Source of the DNA: Psococerastis gibbosa
Taxonomy: Eukaryota > Arthropoda > Insecta > Psocodea > Psocidae
Direction: 5' to 3'
NCBI GenBank assembly: GCA_963971405.1
Contig: OZ020491.1
Coordinates: 2,982,910-3,046,909 of the forward strand
Length of the DNA stretch: 64,000 nucleotides
The position numbers were made by a program, and so were the translations under genes. Shown here in pieces: positions 1 to 8,640 of the stretch. A model generated the notes under the pieces. That model ran no database searches. It worked only from the letters and a program-made list of their open reading frames with translations, and was not told where the DNA came from. Each line of letters starts with the position of its first letter. The first letter of the stretch is position 1.

Positions 1-590
1 TCGACACTAACGATCATCCCACGACAGGGTTCACTAAACACTTTGTACATGCCGATGACGCAGCTGTTGCAGCACAAGACAAAACGTTCGAGGTGGTTCA
101 GCACGAGTTGGGACTGGCCCTTGGTACCCTTGTAAGTATTATAAGAACAACTTACTGAAATCAAATCCATCTATTTTCATCTCCGCAATAAGCAGTCTGA
201 CAGAGACAAGAACACTGAGAACCTCTGCACTTGGGCTTTGCTTCTCAGAGGGATAATACGCAGTTCCTGCGCGCACAACTCGGTTCATGCCGAAAGAGGT
301 GGATGTAAACGAAACGGTGCGAATCATAACGGGATGTCTCAAACCTACACCGATGAGCAAGATGTACCCAATAGCTGTAATTTGCTGCTATAGAGAGGTC
401 GAAACAGACGATCTGTATGAAGCAAACGTCAAAGCCGTCCAAGCTGCTCGATTTTGGACAACCCACTTAAATACTCGTTTTCATGGACACGCGAATGTAT
501 ATAAAGTTCAGGCTATGAAACGCCTACCCCAAATGCAGGCTGAGTCGGTTGTCGCATCTTAAGCAAACTCGGCAATTAGGTACTACAATG
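1..590 (+). pseudogene. Decayed LINE reverse transcriptase fragment (3' part)
   Basis: Translating the plus strand in broken frames gives a non-LTR retrotransposon RT palm and thumb: a degenerate HADD box (the usual YADD) near position 50, then a stretch like F..V...L..AL..L near 90-125, and from 287 an open stretch with the conserved RIITG motif (residues about 12-16 of a 91-codon frame) that normally follows the palm in insect LINEs. At least two frameshifts separate the parts. The left end is cut by the window. The same RIITG motif recurs in the minus-strand LINE near 9700, so the two may be one family. Not functional. Confidence 0.6.
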
Positions 591-993
591 CCCTGCCCAG
601 CCTTACTAATTGAGTTTTCAAGGAGAAGGAAGGAATGTCCACTCCACAGCTTGGACGAGTTCAGGGAACTAAGTAATAATCTCACATATCAAACATTTAA
701 CAACAGTTATTTGAGACAATCATAGAAATATTTACTATAGCATACTGATAATAGAATTTCGGTTTGCCGACGAGAACTATTCATTTGGTAGTTCCAATAG
801 AATGTTTGGTTATTGTTTTAGGCGCGCGATGTCCCGCCAAGCCCATTCTGGATGCCAGTCACGCAATTACGTGCGACGAGGTGGATGAAGTCTTTCTCGG
901 CATTTTCCAGCCAGCCTAACATTGGGATTACCACATTTCAAACGAAGGCAGCATAAGAATAAGACCCGTTTCAACCTTTTAAAACAAGTCAAT
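591..993. other. No recognised feature
   Basis: Unique-looking sequence after the LINE fragment. No ORF with recognisable content, no clear terminal repeats. It may include the decayed 3' tail of the LINE. Confidence 0.3.
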
Positions 994-1518
994 TTAACAA
1001 AGGCAGGTAGCCTTACGTTGTCTGTAGTGTTAATAGTCATGAGTATGAGACATGGCTCTCATAGTCATGGAATAATTAGGGTAGAGGCCATTGTCAGCGG
1101 GAGGGGGTGACATTTCGGGAGTGGGTGCTACTCCCAGCATCAGGCTAAGTCCTGATGGTTTCAATTGCTCTTGTATTCTACTATGAATTATTAAGTAAAT
1201 CCGACCCCCTTGAGGATTTTCCTCGCCGAGCGCCGTGGTCGAGTGGTTAGAGAACTTGCATTTCGATCGGGAGAACGGTAGTTTGAATTCTTGAGGGGAT
1301 GGGATGTACTCAATAATTCAGAGTAGAATACAAGAGCAAGGAGTCCGTTGGTCAGAAACCCAACCAGTCTTACTAAGGATGATGATGGGAGTAGCACCCA
1401 CTTTCAAATCTTCACCCCCTTCCCCTGACAATGGGCTCCGCTCTAACTATTCGATGACTATCCTCTAATGACTATTAACAGACAGGCAATGTAAGTCCAA
1501 CTAGCCCTTTGTTAAATA
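994..1518. repeat. Inverted pair of a tRNA-headed repeat
   Basis: The arms 994-1195 and 1310-1518 are reverse complements with mismatches (TTTAACAAAGG at 994 against CCTTTGTTAAA near 1508; TGGGTGCTACTCCC against GGGAGTAGCACCCA). Between them lies a tRNA-like head (1226-1300) with an A-box-like GTGGTCGAGTGGTTAGAG and a weak B box. A related single arm is at 49320-49515. Read as two copies of a SINE-like or retrozyme-like repeat, head to head, the left copy lacking its head. Confidence 0.6.
1109..1144 (-). ncRNA. Degenerate hammerhead-ribozyme-like motif (GGGAGT family)
   Basis: Minus strand: CTGATGC (one base off CTGATGA), a 6-bp perfect hairpin GGGAGT...ACTCCC, then GAAATGTC. The hairpin matches stem II and GAA plus GTC match the far side of a hammerhead. 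The A9 equivalent is changed, so this copy is probably inactive. The copy at 49351-49385 keeps CTGATGA. Confidence 0.5.
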
Positions 1519-1790
1519 GTATTACACCATTGCCATCAACCTTTACCAATAGAGAACAAGTCAAGACCCTAACCAGGCTGTAGCGCCACTGAGTAAGGTA
1601 AAATAATTTATTATATGATTAATCTCTAAACTTTTGACTCTATTATAATACTCTACCCTTTCTCATTATAAATAAATTACTTTGTTAAGTTTTACGTTAT
1701 ATCATAGAAAAAACCCAACCGGTTTCGGCAATGTTATGTCAATGTAAGAAAAAAACAGTAGGTAAGTAACGAAAACAATTCTCATGGTGT
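1519..1790. other. AT-rich spacer, nothing recognised
   Basis: AT-rich sequence with no ORF, repeat arm or signal I could identify. Confidence 0.3.
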
Positions 1791-2155
1791 ATTAACGAAG
1801 GCTTTCACGGCCGGAGTCTAACAAGGGGACTGAAGAATCCGGACTAATAGGCCGTGGTCGATTTGAAAGTAGGCTTCCAAACGTTCCATCAACAACTGCG
1901 GTCGACATCTTCAGTGGCACTACGTGCACGTACACTTCTAAGGATGTATCGCGGGGGTACCGTAGCAACTGACAGAAAGACCGGTGCAGGTGTGGTGGGT
2001 AGGCGCTTTCGTTTCTGGTTGGCGTCATTCTCTTTATTGCTGTTTTGTTGAGGGCTGGATACCATATTTACTTTTAATCCTTCTTCCTTTCTGTTAAATG
2101 TTTTGCGGATGTTTATAAATTTCTATGACCTCCCTGTGTAGTCGGGGGTAGTACG
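1791..2155 (-). mobile_element. Penelope-like element 3' end with pseudo-LTR
   Basis: On the minus strand 2155-2040 matches the end of the Penelope-like coding region found intact in the copy at 7600-7740 (the segment after the GIY-YIG domain), and 2040-1791 is the pseudo-LTR that ends with the recurrent GAAAGTAGGCTTCCAAACGTT box. The hammerhead-like segment lies at 1876-1914, but its GAAAC has become GGAAC, losing the A13 equivalent. The upstream RT is missing. Confidence 0.65.
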
Positions 2156-2310
2156 ATCAGAAACGAGAGCACCTGCGCACCGAACCAACCATTCCTGCAT
2201 CCCTGTCCGTCAGTCACTACGGCACCTCCGCGATACAACCGAAACGTTGGAAGCCTACTTTCAAATCGACTACGGCCTGTTAGCCCGGATTCTTCTGTCC
2301 GCTTAATTTT
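2156..2310 (+). mobile_element. Penelope pseudo-LTR fragment, plus orientation
   Basis: Matches the pseudo-LTR at 7780-7975 in the same orientation. The segment from CTGAAGA to the second arm of stem II has been deleted, so ...ATACAACC joins straight to GAAACG near 2247. It abuts the minus-strand copy at about 2155, a head-to-head arrangement also seen at 7235. Confidence 0.6.
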
Positions 2311-2469
2311 CATGGTAATATGTAGGCTAATAAGAATAATCAACACTTCTCGTTGAAGCAAAAATATCGACATGTAAATGCGTAATACAGAAACAGTGGC
2401 GACATACTTATAATTTTTAGAACTTAAACCCCGACAGTGCAAGTTATAGAGAAATCTCATGAAAATTGA

Positions 2470-2640
2470 TGTAACTACAGAGGCTTTCAATGCCGGAGTC
2501 GAATGAAGACCCAGTAGAATCTGGGCTGATTGGCCGTGGTTGAAATGAAAGTGAACTTACAAACGTTTCGTCAACATCTGCGGTTGACGGCTTAAGGTGA
2601 GCAAACTCTGGTATCCGGGCTGAACAAAACCACAACAAAA
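2470..2640 (-). mobile_element. Penelope pseudo-LTR fragment, diverged subfamily
   Basis: Minus-strand copy of the pseudo-LTR with GTCAAC...GTTGAC forming a fully Watson-Crick stem II (2561-2596). In other copies this stem has a G.U pair, so the change keeps the helix. The upstream CTGAAGA has decayed. Reads GGCCGTGGTTGAAATGAAAG at its far end. Confidence 0.6.
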
Positions 2641-2700
2641 AGGATGACGTCGGTCAATTGTGAAAAACAAGGTAATGGAAATTCCCCAGAGGAACATGTT

Positions 2701-2913
2701 AAATAAAATAAATATCGACTTTTATTGTTCTATTACTAAGCTAACCTAGCGGAGTTAGGGCTATAAGCCCTCTCTTACACCCACCTAGGAAAGCCCGGGA
2801 CCGCCTGCTTTACATGCCCTCCGAAGCATGGCCAGAAAATGTAGGAAGTGTGGGACTCGAACTAACACCTTTCGGGTGAAGGTTGGAGTCCGTTCCACTA
2901 CTCTACATGTCCT
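2701..2913 (-). mobile_element. tRNA-derived SINE
   Basis: On the minus strand it starts with a tRNA-like head: an A-box-like region near 2909-2895 and a B box AGTTCGAGTCCC at 2862-2851. The body includes CATTTTCTGGCCATGCTTCG, and it ends in an A/T-rich AATAAATA-like tail at the left. Copies occur at 5966-6110, 49083-49297, 53660-53805 and, in plus orientation, 53893-54085. The head does not fold into a proper tRNA, so this is not a tRNA gene. Confidence 0.75.
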
Positions 2914-2954
2914 GAAAGCGAGCAAATCCCGCTCTCAACACAACAACAACGTCC

Positions 2955-3115
2955 AGGTATAAAGGTCAGTGCGCAGCCCCCTACCCAGTCACTCGCTACG
3001 GAGGCACCGAGCTACAACCTTCGAAGATGTCGACCGCAGATGTTGACGAAACGTTTGTAAGTTCACTTTCATTTCGACCACGGCCCATCAGCCCGGATTC
3101 TACTGGCGCTTCATA
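2955..3115 (+). mobile_element. Penelope pseudo-LTR fragment
   Basis: Plus-strand pseudo-LTR copy. Stem II GTCGAC...GTTGAC and GAAACGTTT are kept (3028-3056), but the core upstream reads TTCGAAGA instead of CTGAAGA. Ends with GACCACGGCCCATCAGCCC, the mirror of the minus-strand copies. Confidence 0.6.
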
Positions 3116-3398
3116 AAAATATAATTTAAGTTGCTCCTCCATTGGTTCATCGGCTCCCTTCGTTTGAGTAGGTCAAAGTGGCATTAATGGCGCCGTCCGA
3201 CAGCTGCGCGATCTCTTGCTGAAACAATAGATGAAAACTTAAGAGTCGTTCGGACACCCCCAGAAAAACAGTTTTATACATTCAAAGCCGTATTATATCA
3301 TAGTGAGATTCTCCAAAGTGATTTCGTGGAACTTCATCAAACTTAAAATTGTAGAAAGAATGAGACGCAACTGACCCACAATAAAATATATTAACAGT

Positions 3399-3428
3399 GG
3401 CCGGTTTCGGTAAGATACTACCATCAGG
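3399..3428 (-). ncRNA. Degenerate hammerhead-like motif (ACCGGT family)
   Basis: Minus strand CCTGATGG, a disturbed stem II, TTACC, then GAAACCGGCC. Compared with the copy at 3646 the A9 equivalent is lost and the final GTC is GCC, so it should be inactive. Confidence 0.45.
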
Positions 3429-3645
3429 CATAAACAAACAAATTAAACACGCCATTATATTACATACCAAGAGGTGGGCGGGGTTGGGAACATAACATGT
3501 GGGGAGCAATTTGGGAAAATGTTGGAAAATTGCTCCCCACTCGTAAGGTCATGTTCCCAACCCCGCCCACCTCCTACCAATTAATATTGTATCCCCCACC
3601 CCCTTGGTATGTACATAATGGCGTGTTTCATTTGTTTGTTTATGT

Positions 3646-3674
3646 CTGATGATGGTATCTTACCGAAACCGGTC
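3646..3674 (+). ncRNA. Hammerhead-ribozyme-like motif (ACCGGT family)
   Basis: CTGATGA (3646-3652), hairpin GGTA-TCT-TACC (stem II), then GAAACCGGTC (3665-3674). All invariant core bases (C3 to A9, G12, A13, A14) are present, and GTC supplies the usual cleavage triplet. The sequence between GAA and the cleavage base is the palindrome ACCGGT, too short to fold alone, which suggests that stem III forms between two molecules or tandem units. Stem I pairing is weak in this copy. Confidence 0.65.
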
Positions 3675-4045
3675 ACTGTTAACATATGTTATTGTGGATC
3701 AGTTCCGCCTAATTCTATCTACAATTTTAAGCCGTATTATATGCCGTAACCAGCTCCGATTTGCACAATTTTTGAGCTCTTTCGACCAGACATTCTCACC
3801 GACAGAATTTTTCTTTTTACAATTTTCTAGTTCAATAACTGTGGCTAATCATATTGTACACAAAAATGTAGAGTAATATATTTCATAAGATATACAGTAC
3901 ATGCATCTTGTGATCTTGTGTGTGGTTGCTATTGATTCCTGTTTTAAAAGTTAAAATATTGCCAGTACCTGAACTTGAACTTTTATCACTTGTGATAACG
4001 GGACAGTGGTGAGAATATCTGACAGCGGCGCGGCTGAGCGACCTC

Positions 4046-5720
4046 AGACTTTTTTTTATTTTTTCCTCGCTTTTATCCCTAGGAGGGGTCAGCGAAACGG
4101 CATGTTCTTTTCCACTCTGCGATTCTGGGCTTCGACTGCGATTGCTCCTACAGTTCTGAGGTCTTGGCGGGCTTTCGCTTTTACCGTCAGCCTGGGCCGT
4201 CCTCGTCTTCTCTTTCCCTCGGCTTCGATACGTTTTATCCGTCTGATAAGCTTATCTGGCCGCCTTCTTTCAACGTGGGCCCACCATGATAGTGGCCGTT
4301 CCCGCGCTTTATGCGACTATGTTTGCGGTCTTCATTTCAGCTCTTATTTCTTCGTTTTGGCGTCTATCAGCTAGTGTGAAGCCCATGGACCGTCGCAGCA
4401 TCCGCATCTCGGCCACATGCAGTCTTTGTTCTTCGGCCTTTCTCAAGGCCCAGCACTCTGAGCCATAAATCAAGGTAGTTCTAACCACTTGCTTGTAGAG
4501 TAGCCCTTTTAGTTTTTGGGCATTTTCCTGTCTGTTAGGATACCACGCATATCTCGCCACTTCAGCCAGCCTATCGAGATTCGACTGCAAGCGTCCTTTT
4601 CACACCCACCTCCCATTTTTAGGGTGGACCATAAGTATTTAAAATTGTTCATTTTTTCGAGCTGAGCGCCTTCTATTTCAACAGTGTGCTCATCAAGTAT
4701 CCCTCCACTTTCCATGTACTTAGTTTTTTTGCGGTCAATTTTTTTTTTCATGGTCAATGAAGGCTAGGTGGAGTGGTTCCTTTTTATCCTGCATGGTCCT
4801 GAGGTGATCGGTGGTCCCTTGCCCTGCAATGAAGCCAAGTTGGTTTTCTGTTATGTCCTTCTCCAGTTTGGATCTTACTCGCGCAGTCCACTTCATCGCA
4901 TGGCTAATCAGTTTTATGGGTCGATATTTTCCGCAGGATTGCACGTCCCCCTTTCTTTTCTTCATTGATTTGGAATTTGCGGGTCGTAGAGGATTTTGTT
5001 GATGAATTTGGTCATTATAGTTACTCCTGTTGCCCCAAGTGCCTTGAAAGCTTCAATGGGGTAGCTGTCAGGCCCGTGGTTTTGCCATTTGCCATGCTCT
5101 TTAGTGCTTCTTTCACTTCTGCCTCTGTGGTATTGTTTCATTATTACGTTCCTCAGCATTTAGGACCTGGGTTCTTGGGTTTCCAACATTCATAATTCCA
5201 CTAAAGTACTCCATCCATTACTAGCTAATGGCCTCCCTTTGGGTAAGGGCTCTTCCTTGCTTGTCTTTAATACATATAACTGTCTGGGCAATGTCCTGTT
5301 TATCGCTCAGCCTTTTCTTAGCTCTTGAATATTTTCTGATCTCCGTCTCGGGTATTCAGTCACTCCTCAGTGGTTGTGTCTCTGGCTTCTGCTCCTGCTC
5401 TTTTCGCTCTTCGTCTAGTGACCGTGTAGCACTCATGGTCGGCCCTTGATTTCGACTTTTGCCATTCCTTGTATGACTTCTTTTTATCTGTCAGTTTGCT
5501 TTGCACATCTTCGTTCCACCACCACGTATCTTTCTGAACTAGCTGGCCACCTTTAGTCTTTCCCAGCACATCCGACCCTGAGGACAGTAGAGCTGCCTCA
5601 ATGTTTTGCCATAGCTTCTTGATAGCTAACGCCTCCTATTGGTCGTTCAAAGTTGGCAGTTTCCTCGTGCCTTCCTGGCTGAAGGAGTCACGTATACCAT
5701 CTCTGGACAGGTCAAACCAC
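4046..5720 (-). pseudogene. Decayed RTE-like LINE
   Basis: Minus-strand fragments in changing frames, 5' to 3': DTWWWNEDVQ with a KK.YKEWQ segment near 5570-5400 (the region between endonuclease and RT in RTE/craniofacial-protein-2-like elements), a finger region near 5159-4965, RT blocks GKYRPIKLISH and FIAGQGTTDHL near 4935-4800, a thumb KMNNFKYLWSTL near 4680, and the C-terminal YGSECWALRKAEEQRL near 4470 with RMLRRSMGFT. The YADD region is lost. A poly(A)-like run at about 4050 marks the 3' end. Plus-strand ORFs here are antisense shadows. Confidence 0.8.
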
Positions 5721-5744
5721 CTTATCTTAGGCTCAAAGGCTTTT

Positions 5745-5965
5745 AAATGAACAGAAGGATCCGGGCTAATAGGCCGTGGTCAATTTGAAAGTAGGCTTCC
5801 AAACGTTTCGTCAACAACTGCGGTCGACATCTTCAGTGACACTACGTACACTTATACTGGTAAAATCGTATCGTGGAGGTACCATAGCAACTGATTGAGT
5901 TGGTGTAGGTATGGTTTGTTGAGCAGGAGTTCTCGTTTCTGATTGCTGTGATTGGCCCACTGACG
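5745..5965 (-). mobile_element. Penelope pseudo-LTR
   Basis: Minus-strand pseudo-LTR of the Penelope-like copy at 6111-7234, now separated from it by a SINE insertion. It ends at the left with GGCCTATTAGCCCGGATCCT, as in other copies. Confidence 0.7.
5801..5836 (-). ncRNA. Hammerhead-ribozyme-like motif in Penelope pseudo-LTR
   Basis: Minus strand: CTGAAGA (5836-5830), stem II GTCGAC...GTTGAC (six pairs including G.U), then GAAACGTTT (5809-5801). Core bases match the hammerhead consensus CUGANGA...GAA; ACGT is a palindromic minimal stem III and the next T would be the cleavage base. Hammerheads in Penelope-like terminal repeats are established in animals. Confidence 0.7.
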
Positions 5966-6110
5966 TATTCTCTTTGTAAATAAATAATAAGGACTTTTTG
6001 TTCTATTACTAAGCCAAACTAGCGGAGTTAGCCCTCTCTTACACTCAACTAGGAAGGCCCGGGACCGCCTGCTTTACATGCCCTTCGAAGCATGGCCAGA
6101 AAATGTAGTT
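5966..6110 (-). mobile_element. 5'-truncated SINE nested in a Penelope-like copy
   Basis: Same SINE body as 2701-2913 but lacking the tRNA head. It interrupts the Penelope-like sequence: the uninterrupted order is visible at 7725-7790 in the plus-strand copy, where the two flanks are contiguous. Confidence 0.65.
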
Positions 6111-7234
6111 GTTTTGTTGAGGGCTGGATACCATATTCTATTTACTTTTAATCCTTTTTCCTTTCTTTTATAGGTTTTCGGATGTTTGTAAATTTCTATG
6201 ACCTCCCTGTGTAGTCGGGGCTAGTACGAAGCCGTGGTAGAGAGTATTGTAGCCTGCTCAAAACGTACAGTACCTATGGCCTGTTTGTATTAGCACATGC
6301 TCTGTAATTGCTGACCTCTCTGGCTGAAGAAGGCCACAGTTACGTTTGTGTTCATCTATCCTTGTTTTCAAGCTTCTTTTTGTGGTACCTACCTATGTAG
6401 AATTCTGTATACGCCTGCTGATGTCAGTGGGTCCCTGGCATCTTTGGCCTATCTGAGTAAGCTGTTTAGTTGTTGTGTAGGTTTGAATATTGTTTTCAAA
6501 TTGTGACGTCGAAAAAGTTTACCTATGCGATCCGTCACATTTTTATTGAAAGGAAGTTGGACCAATCCCATCGTGGCTGCTGGTTCCTGCCGATCGGTTG
6601 CATTACGCGGTGGCCGTATCGTGCTTTTTATTTCTCCCTCTGAGTACCCATTCGATTGTAGTGCAATGTCTAAGTGGTTTAGTTCTTCTTTTAGTGCCCG
6701 GTGTTCACAGATTCTATTGGCGCGGTGAATAATCGTCTTTATCATGGCGCTTTTGGCTCGGATGGTCGTTGGAGTTCTTATTTAGGTACCTATCAGTATG
6801 TGCTGGTTTACGGTATACTGTATGCCCTAGAGTTCCGCCTTCTTTATTACCAACACGTCAAGAAACGACAAATCACAATTAATCTCTTTTCCATCATGAA
6901 TTGTATTTTCGGGTGAATCAGGTTCATATGATTCAGGAAATTGATTAAGTTTTCTTGGCCATGACTCCATATCACAAAAGTATCATCCACATATCGAAAC
7001 CAGCATTTCGGTTGCAGAGGAGCTGAGTTCAATGCCGTTTTTTCGAAGAATTCCATATAGAAATTAGCCACTACCGGACTTATATTACTACCCATTGCCA
7101 TTCCGTCCAATTGTTCATATAAGGCCAAATTCCATTGGAAATACGTCTTCGTCAGCACATGGTGGAACCATTGGGTGATATCGTCAGTGAATTTTTCTTT
7201 TATCAATTCCAATGTTTCCTTGATTGGATCGACA
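6111..7234 (-). mobile_element. Penelope-like retroelement, truncated, frameshifted
   Basis: Minus strand, 5' to 3': RT with DPIKETLELIKEKF, the segment before the palm YEQLDGMAMGSNISPVVANF (about 7110-7050), the active-site box FRYVDDTFVIW (about 7005-6970), then IQFMMEKR. After a frameshift comes the RT-to-endonuclease linker at 6745-6449 (RAL.EEL.HL and a GLVQLPF.KNVTDRIGKLF segment), followed at about 6420-6180 by the GIY-YIG endonuclease region (VGTTKRSLKTRIDEHKRNC) and the downstream EIYKHP-type segment. The N-terminal part is missing. Its 5' end meets an inverted second copy at about 7234. Confidence 0.85.
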
Positions 7235-7985
7235 ACAATCGAATGGGTACTCAGAACGAGAAATAAAACACGCAATACGGCCACCATGTAATACAACCGA
7301 CCGGCAGGAACCAGCAGCCACGATGGGATTGGTCCAACTTCCTTTCATTAAAATGTGACGGATCGCATAGGTAAACTCTTTCGACGTCACAATGTGAAAA
7401 CAATATTCAAACCTATACAACAACTAAACAGCTTACTCAGATCGGCCAAAGATGCCAGGGACCACAAAAAGAAGCTTGAAAACAAGGATAGATGAACCCA
7501 AACGTAACTGTCGCCTTCTTCAGCCAGAGAGGTCTGCAATTGCAGAGCATGCGTTAACACAAACAGACCATACAGCCTTTACTGTACGTTTTGGGCAGGC
7601 TACAATACTCTCTACCACGGCTTCGTACTACCCCCGACTATACAGGGAGGCCATAGAAATTTACAAACATCCGCAAAACTTTAACAGAAAGGAAGAAGGA
7701 TTAAAAGTAAATAGAATATGGTATCCAGCCCTCAACAAAACAACAACAACGAGAATGACGCCAATGGGCCAATCACAAACGAGAACGTATGCGCAACAAA
7801 CCATGCCTGCACCAACTCAATCATTTGCTACGGTAACTCCGCGATACAATCTTAGTAGTATAAGTGTACGTAGTGTCACTGAAGATGTTGACTACAGTTG
7901 TTGACGAAACGTTGGGAAGCATACTTTCAAATCGACCACTGCCTATTTATAAGCCCGGATTCTTCTGTCCACTGCTGCGGAAAGA
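7235..7985 (+). mobile_element. Penelope-like retroelement, 5'-truncated, plus orientation
   Basis: The segment 7235-7450 is the reverse complement of 6660-6425 in the neighbouring copy. The open frame at 7452-7904 gives the GIY-YIG C-terminal part: GTTKRSLKTRIDEPKRNC, then QPERSAIAEHAL, YPRLYREAIEIYKHPQNFNR and NRIWYPALN, followed by the pseudo-LTR. The two copies are head to head with the junction near 7234, a common Penelope configuration. Confidence 0.8.
7879..7912 (+). ncRNA. Hammerhead-ribozyme-like motif in Penelope pseudo-LTR
   Basis: CTGAAGA (7879-7885), stem II GTTGAC...GTTGAC (six pairs with G.U/U.G wobbles), then GAAACGTT (7906-7913). All core bases are present. The stem II sequence differs from the 5801 copy, yet the pairing is kept. 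Confidence 0.65.
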
Positions 7986-8640
7986 CGCAGTTCCCTGGAA
8001 TCACTTTACAGTTCATGCATGCAGGTCTATCTCTGCGCCTCAGCATCTGCGCCTGGTGCGTTCCGCTCTTATAGGTGATTAAGTGCTCTTGTCTCTCCTT
8101 GAACATGGTGTTACATATATTTAGTTACTGCGTCTCAGCCCATTCCAGGATCCTCTCGCCTTCCGTGTTTCTCGCTCCGAAACCTTCCCCACCATGTACT
8201 GTGGAGTAGCCAGTTCTCTCGTGACCAACATGCCTATTTAAGTCGGCTCTTAAAAAACCATTTCAATATCCGGTAGAGTCATCATAAGCTCATCGAAGTT
8301 CAGGTTGACTAGGATTTTCTTCTCGTTGCTACACGTATCCACTTATCACGTTCAGCACTACTGCTTCGTCAGAAAATAGAAACTTACAATGCATCACCCG
8401 GTCGCTCTTCCTGGTCACCTCAACTACTGAATTTTACAGGCTTCCTTCAACAATGACTCCAACTCTGCTTGAACTGTTGCCGGCTTGGCCGTAGTAGATT
8501 ATTTTGTAACCTCTGACTGAAACAAAAAGCAAAGTAAGCAAAAATTCCCCACCTCTAGTTTCAGAGAATACCGATATGAAAAAGGAAGTACTATATTTAT
8601 GCTATATAGAATATACGACGACACAGCATTAGGACAGGGC
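7986..8640. other. No recognised feature
   Basis: 655 bases between the Penelope-like element and a decayed LINE. I see no ORF with recognisable content, terminal repeat or simple repeat. Confidence 0.3.

Larger units (their letters stand above)
3282..3760. repeat. Foldback element carrying two head-to-head hammerhead-like motifs
   Basis: Left arm about 3282-3505 and right arm about 3545-3745 are inverted copies: GGTGGGCGGGGTTGGGAACA at 3472 pairs with its complement near 3552-3573, TTGCTCCCCA pairs across the centre, and AACAAACAAATT pairs with TTTGTTTGTTT. Each arm carries a CTGATG...GAAACCGG block facing outward. No ORF of interest lies inside. Confidence 0.7.

Noticed and set aside
1226-1300. 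tRNA-like sequence
   Set aside because: A/B-box similarity only; no cloverleaf with paired acceptor ends, and it belongs to a repeat.
4006-5449. Several plus-strand ORFs of 60-122 codons
   Set aside because: Antisense to the decayed RTE-like LINE.
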